Notes under the pieces: generated by a model
The model's input: the letters and a program-made list of their open reading frames with translations, nothing else
Database searches by the model: none
What the model was told of the DNA's origin: nothing
Part shown: positions 6,896 through 15,329 of the stretch, piece by piece
How the letters are laid out: each line of letters begins with the position of its first letter
Position numbering within the stretch: the first letter of the stretch is position 1
Made by a program: the position numbers and the translations under genes
Source of the DNA: Kiritimatiellia bacterium
GTDB taxonomy: Bacteria > Verrucomicrobiota > Kiritimatiellia > UBA8416 > JABMPJ01
Length of the DNA: 40,437 bases
NCBI GenBank assembly: GCA_030745755.1
Contig: JASLOA010000035.1
Coordinates: forward strand, 1 to 40,437
Direction of reading: 5' to 3'

Positions 6896-6938
6896 GGGGG
6901 TCGCTGTTGAGTGCACAAGGCAGCGGCCCCCATTTTTT
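6896..6938 (+). terminator. Rho-independent terminator, + strand
   Basis: GGGGGTCGCTG (6896-6906) pairs with CAGCGGCCCCC (6921-6931), 11 bp with one G-T pair, followed by A and six T. The T-run is on the + strand only. It ends whatever is transcribed from the hisHF side or from the small RNA candidate, before the convergent TPR gene. Confidence 0.8.
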
Positions 6939-6959
6939 ATGGGAAGCTCACCTGCGGTT

Positions 6960-9275
6960 CTAGTCGCCAGGTGGGGGCGGCGGGACGGGACGGGACGGGT
7001 AGCGGGTGTTTAGCTCGGCCAGGGCGCGGTTCGCACCCTCATCGTCGCCACTGGCTTTGAGGCAGGCTGCAGCCTGTGCCAGGCAGTCGGGCACAAGGAC
7101 AGGGTCGTTGTAGAGGATGGCCACGCTCATGAAGTAGCGCGCGGCCTCGTCGAAATCACCCGTGGCCCGGGCGGCCCGCCCCTGGCCTGCATAGGCGCGT
7201 GCCCGCGCGCTGATCGAGCCACCCGGATGCGAGGCGGCACGCTCAAAATAGGTGGCCGCCTCATCCGCCATGCCATCCTCCAACGCCGCTTCACCCAGCG
7301 CAAGAGCGGCTTCAGCCACGTAGGCTTCCGACCCGCCCAGCTCGATAACACGCTCGAACGCCTCGATGGCCTCAACAACCTTCCCCTGTCCGTCATAGGC
7401 GCGGCCCAGGATGTACCAGCCGGATTGACGCCACTTGCGTTCACGCTTCTCGGTCACCAATCGCTCGGCCGCTTCCACGCACTGGCCATAGGCCTTCTTA
7501 GAGAGCCGGTACTGGGCCAACCACTCAAGCAGCGATTCGGACAGTCCATCGCCCTCAGGTGTGCCCAGCAGTTTCTGAAAACGGTCGGCGGCCTCCTGGT
7601 CTTTGTTCTGAGACTGCAGAACATAGGCCAGCGCAAGCTGTGCCTCACGCTTCAGATCGGGACGGGTATCGACGGCCAACACCTTCCGCAAGCTCTCCTC
7701 AGCATCGGCAAAGCGACCGGCCTGCTGCAGCAGGCGCCCTTCCCAATAGGCCGATTCGACGGCAAACGCTGAGTTTGGGAAATCGCGACGCAGCTCGCGC
7801 AGTGAACTCAGTGCGTCGCTGTCGCGCTTCAGGCGGACCTCGCTCATGGCCTTCTGGAAAATCGCCTCCTCGATTAGCGGATCTGCGGCATGCTCCTGGA
7901 TGAGCGTGCGCCAGGCCGCCACGGCCTTCTCATCACCGTCGGCGCGCGACCAGCAGTAGCCTGCGGCAAACAGGGCGCGAGGCGCGAGTTTATGATCGGG
8001 CCAGCGGCTCGATACCGACGCAAACTGCTCTGCCGCCTGCACGAAATCGGACCGTGCCTGCAGATGGTAGGCGAGTCGATAGATCGCTTCGCAGGCCACA
8101 TCGCTGTCGGGATAGTCCCGCGCGATAAGCCGGTAGTACTGAACAGCATCGTCTGCCTGCCCCAGGGCCGCATACGACTCTGCCAGAAGCCAGTAGATAT
8201 CCTTCTGCAGTTGATCCCCGCCAACGAGCTCCTCTGCCTCGGCAACGGCGTCCTTGTACTTGCCATCGTTGTAGAGCGCCAGGGCCAGTTCATAGTGTGA
8301 GGCTTCCACAAACCGGCTCGCGGGATGGTCGGCCAGCAAGACACGGTAGGCAGTCACGGCGTCCCCATGTCGCAAGAGCTGTCGCAGACAGTTGGCCTTG
8401 AGATAGGCCCATTCCGCCGCAGCGTCGCCCTTTGCTGCAGCCGCATCGCACAGCCGCAGCGCATCGGCATAGCGACTGGCATTGTGATGAGCCCAGGCGG
8501 CATGCAGGCGTGACTCGATGGTCCGGACGTCCCGGGGATAGGTCTTGCCAAGCTTGCGATAGGCATCGGCACTCTTGGCGAAGTTCTCAGCCCGGTAATA
8601 GCTCTCGGCCACCTGGAACCACCCCTCGGCACCCAGGCGGGCATCGGGTGGCTTGTCGGCCACCTGTTGGAACAGCTTGATCGCACGGGCCTGCCCCTTC
8701 TCGTCCTCACCGCGTACCAGCACCTGTCCCAGTTTAAGCAGGCCGTAGGGATGGAATTCCGACTGACGGAAATCCTTGATGACACGCTCGAACGCCTCCG
8801 TTGCCTCCTCATCGCGTTCCAACTGAAGCAGGGCCTCGCCCAGCAGATACCAGCAGGCTGCCGCCACCTCGGCAGGCGGACTCTCCTTCAGGACCGCCCG
8901 GTAGAGGTCCGCCGCAGCGTCATGGTGGCCGGCATCCATGAAGAGGCCGGCGCGCCGGAAACCGGCGCGATGCCGGAGCTCACTCTTGGGATACTTCTTG
9001 AAGACCAGGCCAAAGTGTTTATCCGCATCCAGCGTCTTGCCGGCCCGCCGATAGCACTCTCCCAGGCGGAAATGGACTATGTCGGCTTCGGCCAGGTCTG
9101 GCTCTTCACGCAGGATCGCCTCGTATTCCTGCGCCGCAAGTGTATACATCTCACGGGCAAAGAGACCGTCGGCCAGAACCAGCCGCTCGCCGCCTTCTTG
9201 CGCAAGCTGACCGTTGACAGCCGCGACAAGGCAACCGAGGGCGCAGAGACTCAGCAGCAGGAAGCGACGGGTCAT
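6960..9275 (-). CDS. large exported tetratricopeptide-repeat protein of an ExbBD operon
   Basis: A 771-residue protein with a signal peptide (about 1-22, ending VNGQ) followed almost entirely by TPR units of about 34 residues, with recurrent A..A...F...L and YP.S motifs. Examples are AAQEYEAILREEPDLAEA, AVQYYRLIARDYPDSDVA and AIEAFERVIELGGSEAYV. It ends in a proline-rich tail (PSRPVPPPPPGD). TPR arrays bind proteins. Its start overlaps the exbD stop by 4 bp (ATGA), so it is translationally coupled to the motor genes. By analogy with YbgF/CpoB in Tol-Pal operons it probably works in the periplasm with the ExbB/ExbD complex; that role is inferred. Confidence 0.8.
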   Translation of the reverse strand: MTRRFLLLSLCALGCLVAAVNGQLAQEGGERLVLADGLFAREMYTLAAQEYEAILREEPDLAEADIVHFRLGECYRRAGKTLDADKHFGLVFKKYPKSELRHRAGFRRAGLFMDAGHHDAAADLYRAVLKESPPAEVAAACWYLLGEALLQLERDEEATEAFERVIKDFRQSEFHPYGLLKLGQVLVRGEDEKGQARAIKLFQQVADKPPDARLGAEGWFQVAESYYRAENFAKSADAYRKLGKTYPRDVRTIESRLHAAWAHHNASRYADALRLCDAAAAKGDAAAEWAYLKANCLRQLLRHGDAVTAYRVLLADHPASRFVEASHYELALALYNDGKYKDAVAEAEELVGGDQLQKDIYWLLAESYAALGQADDAVQYYRLIARDYPDSDVACEAIYRLAYHLQARSDFVQAAEQFASVSSRWPDHKLAPRALFAAGYCWSRADGDEKAVAAWRTLIQEHAADPLIEEAIFQKAMSEVRLKRDSDALSSLRELRRDFPNSAFAVESAYWEGRLLQQAGRFADAEESLRKVLAVDTRPDLKREAQLALAYVLQSQNKDQEAADRFQKLLGTPEGDGLSESLLEWLAQYRLSKKAYGQCVEAAERLVTEKRERKWRQSGWYILGRAYDGQGKVVEAIEAFERVIELGGSEAYVAEAALALGEAALEDGMADEAATYFERAASHPGGSISARARAYAGQGRAARATGDFDEAARYFMSVAILYNDPVLVPDCLAQAAACLKASGDDEGANRALAELNTRYPSRPVPPPPPGD

Positions 9276-9697
9276 TGCTCGTTGCCGTCCTCGATGGTCG
9301 TTGCAAACGACACGTTCCAGATGTCGGCGCGCCGACAGGCATCCAGAACATCAATGACATCCGCGTAGCGCGTCTCCTTGTCGGCCCGAATCAGCACCGC
9401 CCAATCGGAGAACTGCTCAACGATCCGGTTCAGCAGTCCATCGAGGGCCGCCTCATCCATTTCGAGCTGGTTCACCACCACGGCACCGTCGCCACGGATA
9501 TTGATGATAATCTCGCCCGGTATGCGGTCAGGCTGTTCACTGGTCTGAGCCGTGGGCAGTGTGATATCGATCTCGGTCTCCCACTGAGAGAAGATCTGGC
9601 TGGCCACGAAGAAGGTCAGCAGCAGAAAGATCACGTCGATCATCGGCGCAATCTGGAAGCTCTGCTCGGGCCCGCTGTTGTTCTTCTTGAAGTTCAT
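9272..9697 (-). CDS. exbD: ExbD/TolR family biopolymer transport protein
   Basis: A 141-residue protein with a short cytoplasmic N-terminus, one membrane segment (about 18-37, APMIDVIFLLLTFFVASQ) carrying the conserved proton-channel Asp, and a periplasmic domain. This is the standard ExbD/TolR layout. It couples the proton motive force to an envelope partner together with the ExbB homologue. ATGA overlaps on both sides (with exbB at 9694-9697 and the TPR gene at 9272-9275) show a tightly coupled operon. Whether the substrate is a TonB-type receptor or a Tol-Pal-like system cannot be told, because neither tonB, tolB nor pal is here. Confidence 0.88.
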   Translation of the reverse strand: MNFKKNNSGPEQSFQIAPMIDVIFLLLTFFVASQIFSQWETEIDITLPTAQTSEQPDRIPGEIIINIRGDGAVVVNQLEMDEAALDGLLNRIVEQFSDWAVLIRADKETRYADVIDVLDACRRADIWNVSFATTIEDGNEQ

Positions 9698-10452
9698 TCC
9701 ACATCAACCTTCTTGCTGAGGAGGGCAGTCAACACATCGGTCGACGCCGCTTCGAGCTGCGAAACCAATGTCGCGGCCCGCCGTCTGAAATAGGCATAGC
9801 AGATCATGGCCGGGATACCGACGATCAGCCCGAAAGCCGTCGTCACCAGGGCCTGCGATACACCGCCGGCCAGCACCATCGGACGCGCCTGGGCAATATC
9901 AAGTGCCACAGCACTGAAGGCACGCAACATGCCGAACACGGTGCCCAGCAATCCCACCATGGGCGCTATCGTGGCGATATCCAGCAGGTAGCGGGTCTGT
10001 CCCTCCAGGGCCTCGGCCTGGCGACTGCCCTCGCCCTGCATGACATCCTTGAGCAGCATGCCGTCACGTTCTTCAACATTCAGAACATAGTCGATGGCCA
10101 CCAGTGCCACGGCTGCCAGTGGAGACGGCTTGTACTCACAGGCCTTACGGGCCTCCTTGATATCGCCGGCACGCAGCTTCTCAACAAGTTCACGATGGAG
10201 CGGCCGCGGAGTCACGGCACCCATACGCAGAATGGCAAAAAAGTAGAGGACGAAGGCCACGGTGATGAGCGACATCACTGCCAACACAACCATGAGCCAT
10301 CCGCCGTTCTGCACGACCGCCTGCCAGGATAGGCGTTCGACTTCGCCGGAAGCGGCTTCGGCCGCATCCTGGGCCCATAGCGGTATGGCTCCCACCAGCC
10401 ATGCAGCCACAGCGGCTGCCCACATTCTCGTCTGCTCGCGCGTCACACTCAT
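9694..10452 (-). CDS. exbB: ExbB/TolQ/MotA family proton channel protein
   Basis: A 252-residue inner-membrane protein with an apparent signal peptide (1-28, PLWAQD), then one membrane helix (about 51-74), a cytoplasmic loop, and two further helices. The signature APMVGLLGTVFGMLRAF (about 163-179) and the Thr-containing helix GGVSQALVTTAFGLIVGIPAM are typical of the family. An extra N-terminal signal sequence is found in a subset of ExbB proteins. It starts 3 bp after the argH stop and overlaps exbD by 4 bp. Confidence 0.88.
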   Translation of the reverse strand: MSVTREQTRMWAAAVAAWLVGAIPLWAQDAAEAASGEVERLSWQAVVQNGGWLMVVLAVMSLITVAFVLYFFAILRMGAVTPRPLHRELVEKLRAGDIKEARKACEYKPSPLAAVALVAIDYVLNVEERDGMLLKDVMQGEGSRQAEALEGQTRYLLDIATIAPMVGLLGTVFGMLRAFSAVALDIAQARPMVLAGGVSQALVTTAFGLIVGIPAMICYAYFRRRAATLVSQLEAASTDVLTALLSKKVDVE

Positions 10453-10455
10453 ACC

Positions 10456-11847
10456 CTACTCTCCCATTTCCGGATAGCTCGTGCCCAAGAGGGCCGATAT
10501 ACATTTATGGTACTGTTTGGTCTCATCCCTGGTAAATCGTTCGACAGCCTTGACCCGTTCTTTCAGCACGCCAAGATCCAGTCCGGCCGAGGCCCCCAGG
10601 TGCGCTTTTCGCGCTACGGCGTCCTTGGGACTGGTGCTCTCCAAGTCGTCAAGATTCTCTTTAACCTGCTGGTAGGCATCCCGAAACGGCATCCCTTCCG
10701 CCACCAGTTCAAGGGCCCGGTCAGCAGCAAAGACGCCCGCTTCGAAAGCAACAGCCAGCGCCTTCCGGTTGGCCGTCATGCCTTCGACGAGCTTGGCCAT
10801 CACGGCCAGGCAGGCCCGCGTGGTCGCCAGACCTTCCATGAAGGGCTCTTTTACTTCCTGCAGATCCCGGTTATAGCCGCTGGGCAGTCCTTTTACGATA
10901 CCCATCGCCGCAGTGAGGTGGCCCATCACGCGCGAGGCCTTGGCCCGCACCAGCTCGGCTACGTCCGGATTCTGTTTCTGCGGCATGATGCTGCTTCCGG
11001 TGCAGTAGGCGGCCGGCAGCGTGAAGTAAGGCATCTCCGGAGTTGTAAAAAGGATCAGGTCCTCCGCCAGCCGTGACAGCGTCAACATGACCTGGACACA
11101 GGCGGAAAGAATAACCGTCTCGCACTTGCCCCGGGCATTCCCGGCATAGAGGACATTGTGCTGCGGGGCGGCAAAGCCAAGCAGGTCAGCCGTGAGCTGC
11201 CGATCTATCGGCAACGGCACACCATATCCCGCCGCCGAGCCAAGCGGACACCGGTCGTTGAAGTCGTAGGCCGACATGGTGAGGGCCATGTCATCCAGCA
11301 GGCTCTCAGCATGTGCCGAGGCCCACACGCCCACAGAGCTGGGCATCGCAGGCTGCATATGCGTCCGCCCCACCATGGGCACCTGCCGGTAGCGCCGGGC
11401 GAATCCCAACAGCGCCGATGCGAGTTGGGCCCCTTCGTTCAGCAGATCCAGCAGTTCGGTCTTGGCATAGAGCCGGAGATCGGTTGCCACCTGGTCATTC
11501 CGGCTCCGTGCCGTATGAATCCGCCGGCCGACCTCGCCCAGCTTGGCGCTCAGCATCCGCTCCACGGCCAGGTGCACGTCCTGGTCCGCCGCCGTTATCC
11601 GGAAGGTACCGGACCGGACCGAGGCCATGATCTCCCGCAGAGCCACCATCGTGGCGGCGAGATCTTGCTTGGACAGAACGGGGCCGCTACCACTCTCGAG
11701 TCCGGCCAACATGGTCGCATGGGCGGCCGAGCCAATACAGTCCACCTCGGCCAAGGCCCTGTCCAGTACGGGGTCCTTGCCAACGGTGAAAGCCAAGACG
11801 TGGCTATCGACTTTGCCTACCAGTGTTTTCCGTGTCTGTGCTGTCAT
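10456..11847 (-). CDS. argH: argininosuccinate lyase
   Basis: The last step of arginine synthesis, splitting argininosuccinate into arginine and fumarate in the cytoplasm. The protein has 463 residues, the usual size. Family motifs are intact: HTARSRNDQVATD (111-123), GRTHMQPAMPSS (160-171) and the catalytic-loop signature GSSIMPQKQNP (284-294). I chose ATG 11847, preceded by GAGG at 6 bp; upstream in-frame codons to 11868 lack a site. The start lies 44 bp inside the previous gene and the stop is 3 bp before exbB, so an amino-acid gene is embedded in an envelope operon. No argG is nearby. Confidence 0.95.
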   Translation of the reverse strand: MTAQTRKTLVGKVDSHVLAFTVGKDPVLDRALAEVDCIGSAAHATMLAGLESGSGPVLSKQDLAATMVALREIMASVRSGTFRITAADQDVHLAVERMLSAKLGEVGRRIHTARSRNDQVATDLRLYAKTELLDLLNEGAQLASALLGFARRYRQVPMVGRTHMQPAMPSSVGVWASAHAESLLDDMALTMSAYDFNDRCPLGSAAGYGVPLPIDRQLTADLLGFAAPQHNVLYAGNARGKCETVILSACVQVMLTLSRLAEDLILFTTPEMPYFTLPAAYCTGSSIMPQKQNPDVAELVRAKASRVMGHLTAAMGIVKGLPSGYNRDLQEVKEPFMEGLATTRACLAVMAKLVEGMTANRKALAVAFEAGVFAADRALELVAEGMPFRDAYQQVKENLDDLESTSPKDAVARKAHLGASAGLDLGVLKERVKAVERFTRDETKQYHKCISALLGTSYPEMGE

Positions 11848-13090
11848 GATTCGCCTCATCCAGTGCACCGGGGCCCGGCCTCTTCATGGCCGCCGCCAGC
11901 TCGTGCCGGGCGGCCTCCGCTTCGCTCAGCAGCCGCTCCAATCGGCTCGTCCGCTTCCCGCGCACCAGTGCATCCAGAAATGCCGTGTATCGCTCGACCG
12001 TGCCCTGAACCATCGCTCCCCGTCCCACGGCAAGCGCCCTCAAGGACACCTGCTTGGCGAGACAGAACGCGTCGATCCAGTCCGCTTTGCGCTGACGAAT
12101 CAGCGCGTCAAATCCAGCCCCCCGCTCTATTCCACTGGACAAGGGAATACCAAATGCCCCGGGATAAAGCAACAACTCGCCGGATAACTGCCGCAGGACT
12201 ACCGGCGGCGTTGATCCCGGCAGGAAGACCTTGCGCTGCTGGCGCATAATCCACGCGTCCCAGCCCATCTCCAGATCTGAAATGCTCGCACCCTCAGCCA
12301 CCAGCTCGGCCGCCAGCCAGTCTGCCTGCAGCATGGTTTCAGCAGCGATATGATCAGATAGCCGCCGCATGCGGTCTTTGCCCTTGGATGCCTCCACGAG
12401 CCACGCCAGCAGGAGCGCGCTTATGGGGCCATCGGTCGCCTCATTCCATTCAAGGTCCGCCCGCTTCAGCCAATCTGCCAGCGGCGGCACACGGCCTTCG
12501 CGCCACTCTCGCACCATGGCGAAGGCATCGGTCTGACGCTGCTCACGCCCCAGGTTGCGCATCACCCCCACGATCAGCCAGCGCGGCACCTCAGGCGCGG
12601 CCGCCCCCATGCGCACGGGAGTCACAAACCCCTCCAACAGAAAACGACAGAATGCCATGCGAACCGGATCCGCGGCCAGGCAGTCCACACGAGGCACCAC
12701 CATACGCTGTACCAGGCGACCGGCCTCCAGCTTCCGGGTCAACGCAAGCGGGCCACACTCGGCTTCAGTCACCGTTCCGGTTGACACGCTGGTCGGGGGT
12801 CGGATCACTATTCGGATCTCGCGCCGGTCGAACGGAAGCGACTCGGACAGGATGCTCTCCACGCGGTCGGTCATCGCTTCAGCCCACCGCCCGGCCTTCA
12901 TGTTGTCCAGCGTCTCCGGGCCCAATATGACGAATCGGCGAGACGGGGTTCGATAAGGCTTCAAGGCGTACAGCCGGGAGAGATCAACAGCCTGGGCCGG
13001 AACAGGCTGAGCCGAAAGCGACAGGATCGAAAGGGCGAACAGCATGACTCGGCATGCGGGCCTATACGTTGCCGTCAGGGTGATTCTCAT
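11804..13090 (-). CDS. secreted protein of unknown function
   Basis: A 428-residue protein from ATG 13090, where a signal peptide begins (MRITLTATYRPACRVMLFAL, cleavage near AQA). The frame extends upstream to 13285 but that part is Arg/Pro-rich shadow sequence overlapping the FmdB gene. I do not recognise a family. A segment with PRWLIVGVMRNLGR (about residues 172-186) resembles the PRWLxEG region found after the HExxH motif in peptidase-MA-like gluzincins, but no HExxH is present, so at best it is an inactive relative. The ribosome binding site is weak. It is the second gene of the six-gene run and overlaps argH by 44 bp. Confidence 0.65.
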   Translation of the reverse strand: MRITLTATYRPACRVMLFALSILSLSAQPVPAQAVDLSRLYALKPYRTPSRRFVILGPETLDNMKAGRWAEAMTDRVESILSESLPFDRREIRIVIRPPTSVSTGTVTEAECGPLALTRKLEAGRLVQRMVVPRVDCLAADPVRMAFCRFLLEGFVTPVRMGAAAPEVPRWLIVGVMRNLGREQRQTDAFAMVREWREGRVPPLADWLKRADLEWNEATDGPISALLLAWLVEASKGKDRMRRLSDHIAAETMLQADWLAAELVAEGASISDLEMGWDAWIMRQQRKVFLPGSTPPVVLRQLSGELLLYPGAFGIPLSSGIERGAGFDALIRQRKADWIDAFCLAKQVSLRALAVGRGAMVQGTVERYTAFLDALVRGKRTSRLERLLSEAEAARHELAAAMKRPGPGALDEANHDSTDTENTGRQSR

Positions 13091-13124
13091 GGATGAGGCC
13101 GCACCGCGGCATAGCGAGAGCCGC

Positions 13125-13463
13125 TCAAGTGTCGGACGCTTTCTTCTTGGGCTTGCCTGGCTTCTTATCCGTACTGGCGGACCCGGAGGCCCCGTCCTTC
13201 TTCGCGGGGTCCTTCTTCCTGGTGTCTGAACTCGTGGCAGGTGAACTGCTGGAGGCCTTCTGGGCGGCCTTCTGGTAGGAGTCACTGCGGTAATCGGTTT
13301 CGTAGAACCCGCTCCCCTTGAAGATGATCCCGGCCCCGGTGCCGATCAAGCGGTCCACCCGTCCCTTGCATTCCGGGCAGGTCCTGATCCGCTCCTCCGT
13401 CATGGACTGGAACTTCTCAAACGCGTGTCCGCACTTGCGGCATTCGTACTCGTAGGTAGGCAT
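13125..13463 (-). CDS. FmdB-family zinc ribbon protein
   Basis: A 112-residue protein. The first 60 residues form the FmdB zinc ribbon, with MPTYEYECRKCGH and two CxxC pairs (Cys8/11 and Cys29/32). The family is described as regulatory from the methylotroph FmdB protein, but the function in most bacteria is unknown. The rest is a Ser/Lys/Ala-rich low-complexity tail ending in GKPKKKASDT, typical of longer family members. GGGGAG precedes ATG 13463. It is the first gene of the operon leading through argH to exbBD, 34 bp before the secreted unknown. Confidence 0.85.
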   Translation of the reverse strand: MPTYEYECRKCGHAFEKFQSMTEERIRTCPECKGRVDRLIGTGAGIIFKGSGFYETDYRSDSYQKAAQKASSSSPATSSDTRKKDPAKKDGASGSASTDKKPGKPKKKASDT

Positions 13464-13681
13464 TGCAAATCTCCCCAGGAATCAGCGTGAAAATGTACCG
13501 AACTGCGTCGCAAGTGTCAAATGCGGGACGGGCAACGGGGCAAAGATCGTTCAGCCACGCCAGAGATGCCTCGGCAGGAAACCCGGAACCGACAAACCAG
13601 TTGTCATGAGTGGGGCCCGAGTCTACACTGCCTCCTCGCCATGTTGGGCCTATACGGGCCTATGGGAAGAGGAGCTGTCGC

Positions 13682-14530
13682 GTGTTTGGTTTTGAGATTC
13701 CTGAACTCATATTGCGCCTTGTTGCCGGTACGTTTATCGGGTTCTGTATCGGCCTGACCGGGGTCGGTGGCGGGGTCCTGGTTATTCCGACCCTCACGCT
13801 GCTCTTCAAGCTGCCGGCCTCCACGGCCGTCGGTACGGCCAGCCTCTACTCGTTCATCACGAAGGTTTCAGCCACCTTTCACCACTACAAGCTGAAGACG
13901 GTTGACACCATGACGGCCACCTGGTTCCTGGTGGGAGCCATCCCGACCAACATCGCGGTCGCGGCCGGCATCAACGCCGCCGTCCATCGACTGGGCAGCG
14001 AGTCCGAGGCCATCGTCGGCTTCCAGAACCAACTCAAACTCTTCATCGCCACCGTCATCATCGCATCCTGTGTGCTCCTGGTGATCAATATGATCCGCGG
14101 TCTCAGGAACGGGGCCGATGCAGAGGTAACCGGGCTGGCAAAAGCCGTGACATCCTCCACCGCGCGGCATCGCACAACGGCCGCCTTGCTCGGCACGATT
14201 GTAGGCGCACTGATCGGATCGACGTCGGTTGGCGGCGGCGTGATCATTGTCCCGATGCTGATCTTCTTCTTCGGGATGACGTCCAGCCGCACCGTGGGAA
14301 CGTCGATCCTGATTGCCGTGGTCCTGACACTGGTTACCTCGGCCGTATTCCTGATCGGCGGGGAGATGGATATAGCCACGGCGGTCTGCATGGCGGTCGG
14401 GTCCCTGGTGGGCGTGCCCATCGGAAGCAGACTGTCAGTCAAACTTCCCGACAGGGCCCTCAAGGTCGTGGTCGTGGCGGTGATCGTTACTGCCGCCGTC
14501 CTGATGCTGCGCGGCAACAGCGGGCATTAA
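13682..14530 (+). CDS. sulfite exporter TauE/SafE family membrane protein
   Basis: An inner-membrane transporter of 282 residues with about eight predicted helices in two halves. Each half starts with the family's Gly-rich motif: IGLTGVGGGVLVIPTL near the N-terminus and IGSTSVGGGVIIVPML in the middle. Family members move small organo-sulfur or sulfite anions; the substrate here is unknown. I use GTG 13682, which follows GAGGAG by 7 bp; the longer frame from 13610 adds unlikely polar sequence. The stop overlaps the stop of a convergent TauE relic by 4 bp. Confidence 0.85.
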   Translation: MFGFEIPELILRLVAGTFIGFCIGLTGVGGGVLVIPTLTLLFKLPASTAVGTASLYSFITKVSATFHHYKLKTVDTMTATWFLVGAIPTNIAVAAGINAAVHRLGSESEAIVGFQNQLKLFIATVIIASCVLLVINMIRGLRNGADAEVTGLAKAVTSSTARHRTTAALLGTIVGALIGSTSVGGGVIIVPMLIFFFGMTSSRTVGTSILIAVVLTLVTSAVFLIGGEMDIATAVCMAVGSLVGVPIGSRLSVKLPDRALKVVVVAVIVTAAVLMLRGNSGH

Positions 14531-14757
14531 GCGCCGAGCGCCTTCACAACCAGCACCAGCGATGTGACGCCGAGAACGACGTAGATGAAGCGTCGGTAGA
14601 CGTGTTGCGGCACGAGCCGGACGAGCAGATAGCCGAGGGCCACACCCACCGGAATCACGGGAAGGGCGATAACCCCAACGGGGAACCCGCCTTTCGACAT
14701 CCCCAGCAGGAGAATTGAAAGCCCGATCCAACCCAGTTCAGCGGCTGTGTATTCCAT
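14527..14757 (-). pseudogene. TauE/SafE family relic with large internal deletion
   Basis: A 76-residue frame joins the N-terminal segment of a second type of TauE/SafE protein (MEYTAAELGWIGLSILLLGM, SKGGFPVGVIALP) directly to what looks like the C-terminal segment of the same family (VIPVGVALGYLLVR, FIYVVLGVTSLVLVVKALG). About 170 central residues of the normal 240-250 are missing, and the reading frame is kept. The join falls at ALP/LP, so a short repeated sequence may have mediated the deletion. It could still make a two-helix peptide, but transport is impossible. It is a different subtype from the intact neighbour at 13682-14530. Confidence 0.7.
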
Positions 14758-14770
14758 TACTAAGACCGGT

Positions 14771-15160
14771 CTACTGCCCGGGATCCAGCTTCAGATTCAC
14801 GGCTGTGATCTTCGACGGACCGAACTGTTTCTGAAGGTTGTTGAGGAGGTGGCGCTGGCCCATGCGGCGTAGTTCGTTGAGCCAGACAGGGCTATCGACA
14901 TAGACAGCCAGCGTCTTATCCCGGAGTGGTCCCGGCCGGGTATGGCGCGCCACTTCGGCACCGGCAATCTCGGGCCAGGAGTCTTCGAGCACGGCCGCCC
15001 AGTGCTGCTCGGAGAGGCCGGCCTTTTTCATGACGCGTGAGAGGACGTCACCCAGCGGCTTGGCATCCTCCAGAGGAACAGGCGGGACGGGATCAGAGAT
15101 GCGGAAACGCTCCCGCTGGATCTCCCACCGTCCCGAACGCTTTCTTCTGCCCCGCTGCAT
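14771..15160 (-). CDS. dciA: DUF721/DciA-like protein
   Basis: A 129-residue basic protein whose central part (about 35-125) matches the DUF721/DciA pattern: a helical start, then W.EIAGAEVARHTRPGPLRD, KTLAVYVDSPVWLNELRRMG and a final LL..LQK segment. DciA proteins help load the replicative helicase DnaB in bacteria lacking DnaC or DnaI. The Arg-rich N-terminus (MQRGRRKRSGR) fits nucleic-acid contact. It starts upstream of, and may be cotranscribed with, the TauE relic. The usual neighbours (recF, gyrB, secA) are not here. Confidence 0.75.
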   Translation of the reverse strand: MQRGRRKRSGRWEIQRERFRISDPVPPVPLEDAKPLGDVLSRVMKKAGLSEQHWAAVLEDSWPEIAGAEVARHTRPGPLRDKTLAVYVDSPVWLNELRRMGQRHLLNNLQKQFGPSKITAVNLKLDPGQ

Positions 15161-15208
15161 AGTGAGACCTTGCCGAATGCTTCACGGTAACTGCAAGGGA
15201 ATTAGCCA

Positions 15209-15240
15209 CCCTCCTTCGCTAAAGCTTCGGAGGACAGGCG
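15209..15240. repeat. copy of the CCTCCTTCGC..CGGAGGAC interspersed repeat
   Basis: This is the third copy of the repeat seen at 4768-4804 and 5527-5565. Here AAAGCTT is at the centre and the arms CCTCCTTCG and CTTCGGAGG form a near-palindrome. It leads directly into the next inverted repeat. Confidence 0.55.
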
Positions 15241-15323
15241 AAAGAACGCAGAGAGCGCAGAGAGAGAGAAAGGGCTGAGAGAGAATCCCTCAGCCCTTCT
15301 TTGAGTTCTTTGTGCTCTTTCGC
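15238..15323. repeat. inverted repeat of the CACAAAGACACGAAG type, copy 2, with internal hairpin
   Basis: The arms 15238-15263 (GCGAAAGAACGCAGAGAGCG) and 15299-15323 (TTTGAGTTCTTTGTGCTCTT) pair imperfectly. Between them AAGGGCTGAG (15270-15279) and CTCAGCCCTT (15289-15298) form a perfect 10-bp hairpin followed by CTTT, which could act as a weak terminator on the + strand. It abuts the pntB stop. Confidence 0.5.
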
Positions 15324-15329
15324 GGCTAG

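Larger units (their letters stand above)
6786..6938 (+). ncRNA. candidate structured RNA with tiny ORF and intrinsic terminator
   Basis: After a strong AAAGGAGGTG and an 8-codon ORF, the + strand can fold a long stem in which GCCCTTT (6830-6836) pairs with AAAGGGC (6887-6893). An inner stem, TGCGTTGG with CTGGCGCA, uses some G-T pairs. A terminator hairpin follows at once. No + strand gene lies downstream for over 6 kb, so this is not an attenuator for a neighbour. It is either a free small RNA, possibly encoding a peptide, or the structured tail of the hisHF message. I found no match to a known RNA family, and the fold was worked out by eye. Confidence 0.4.
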
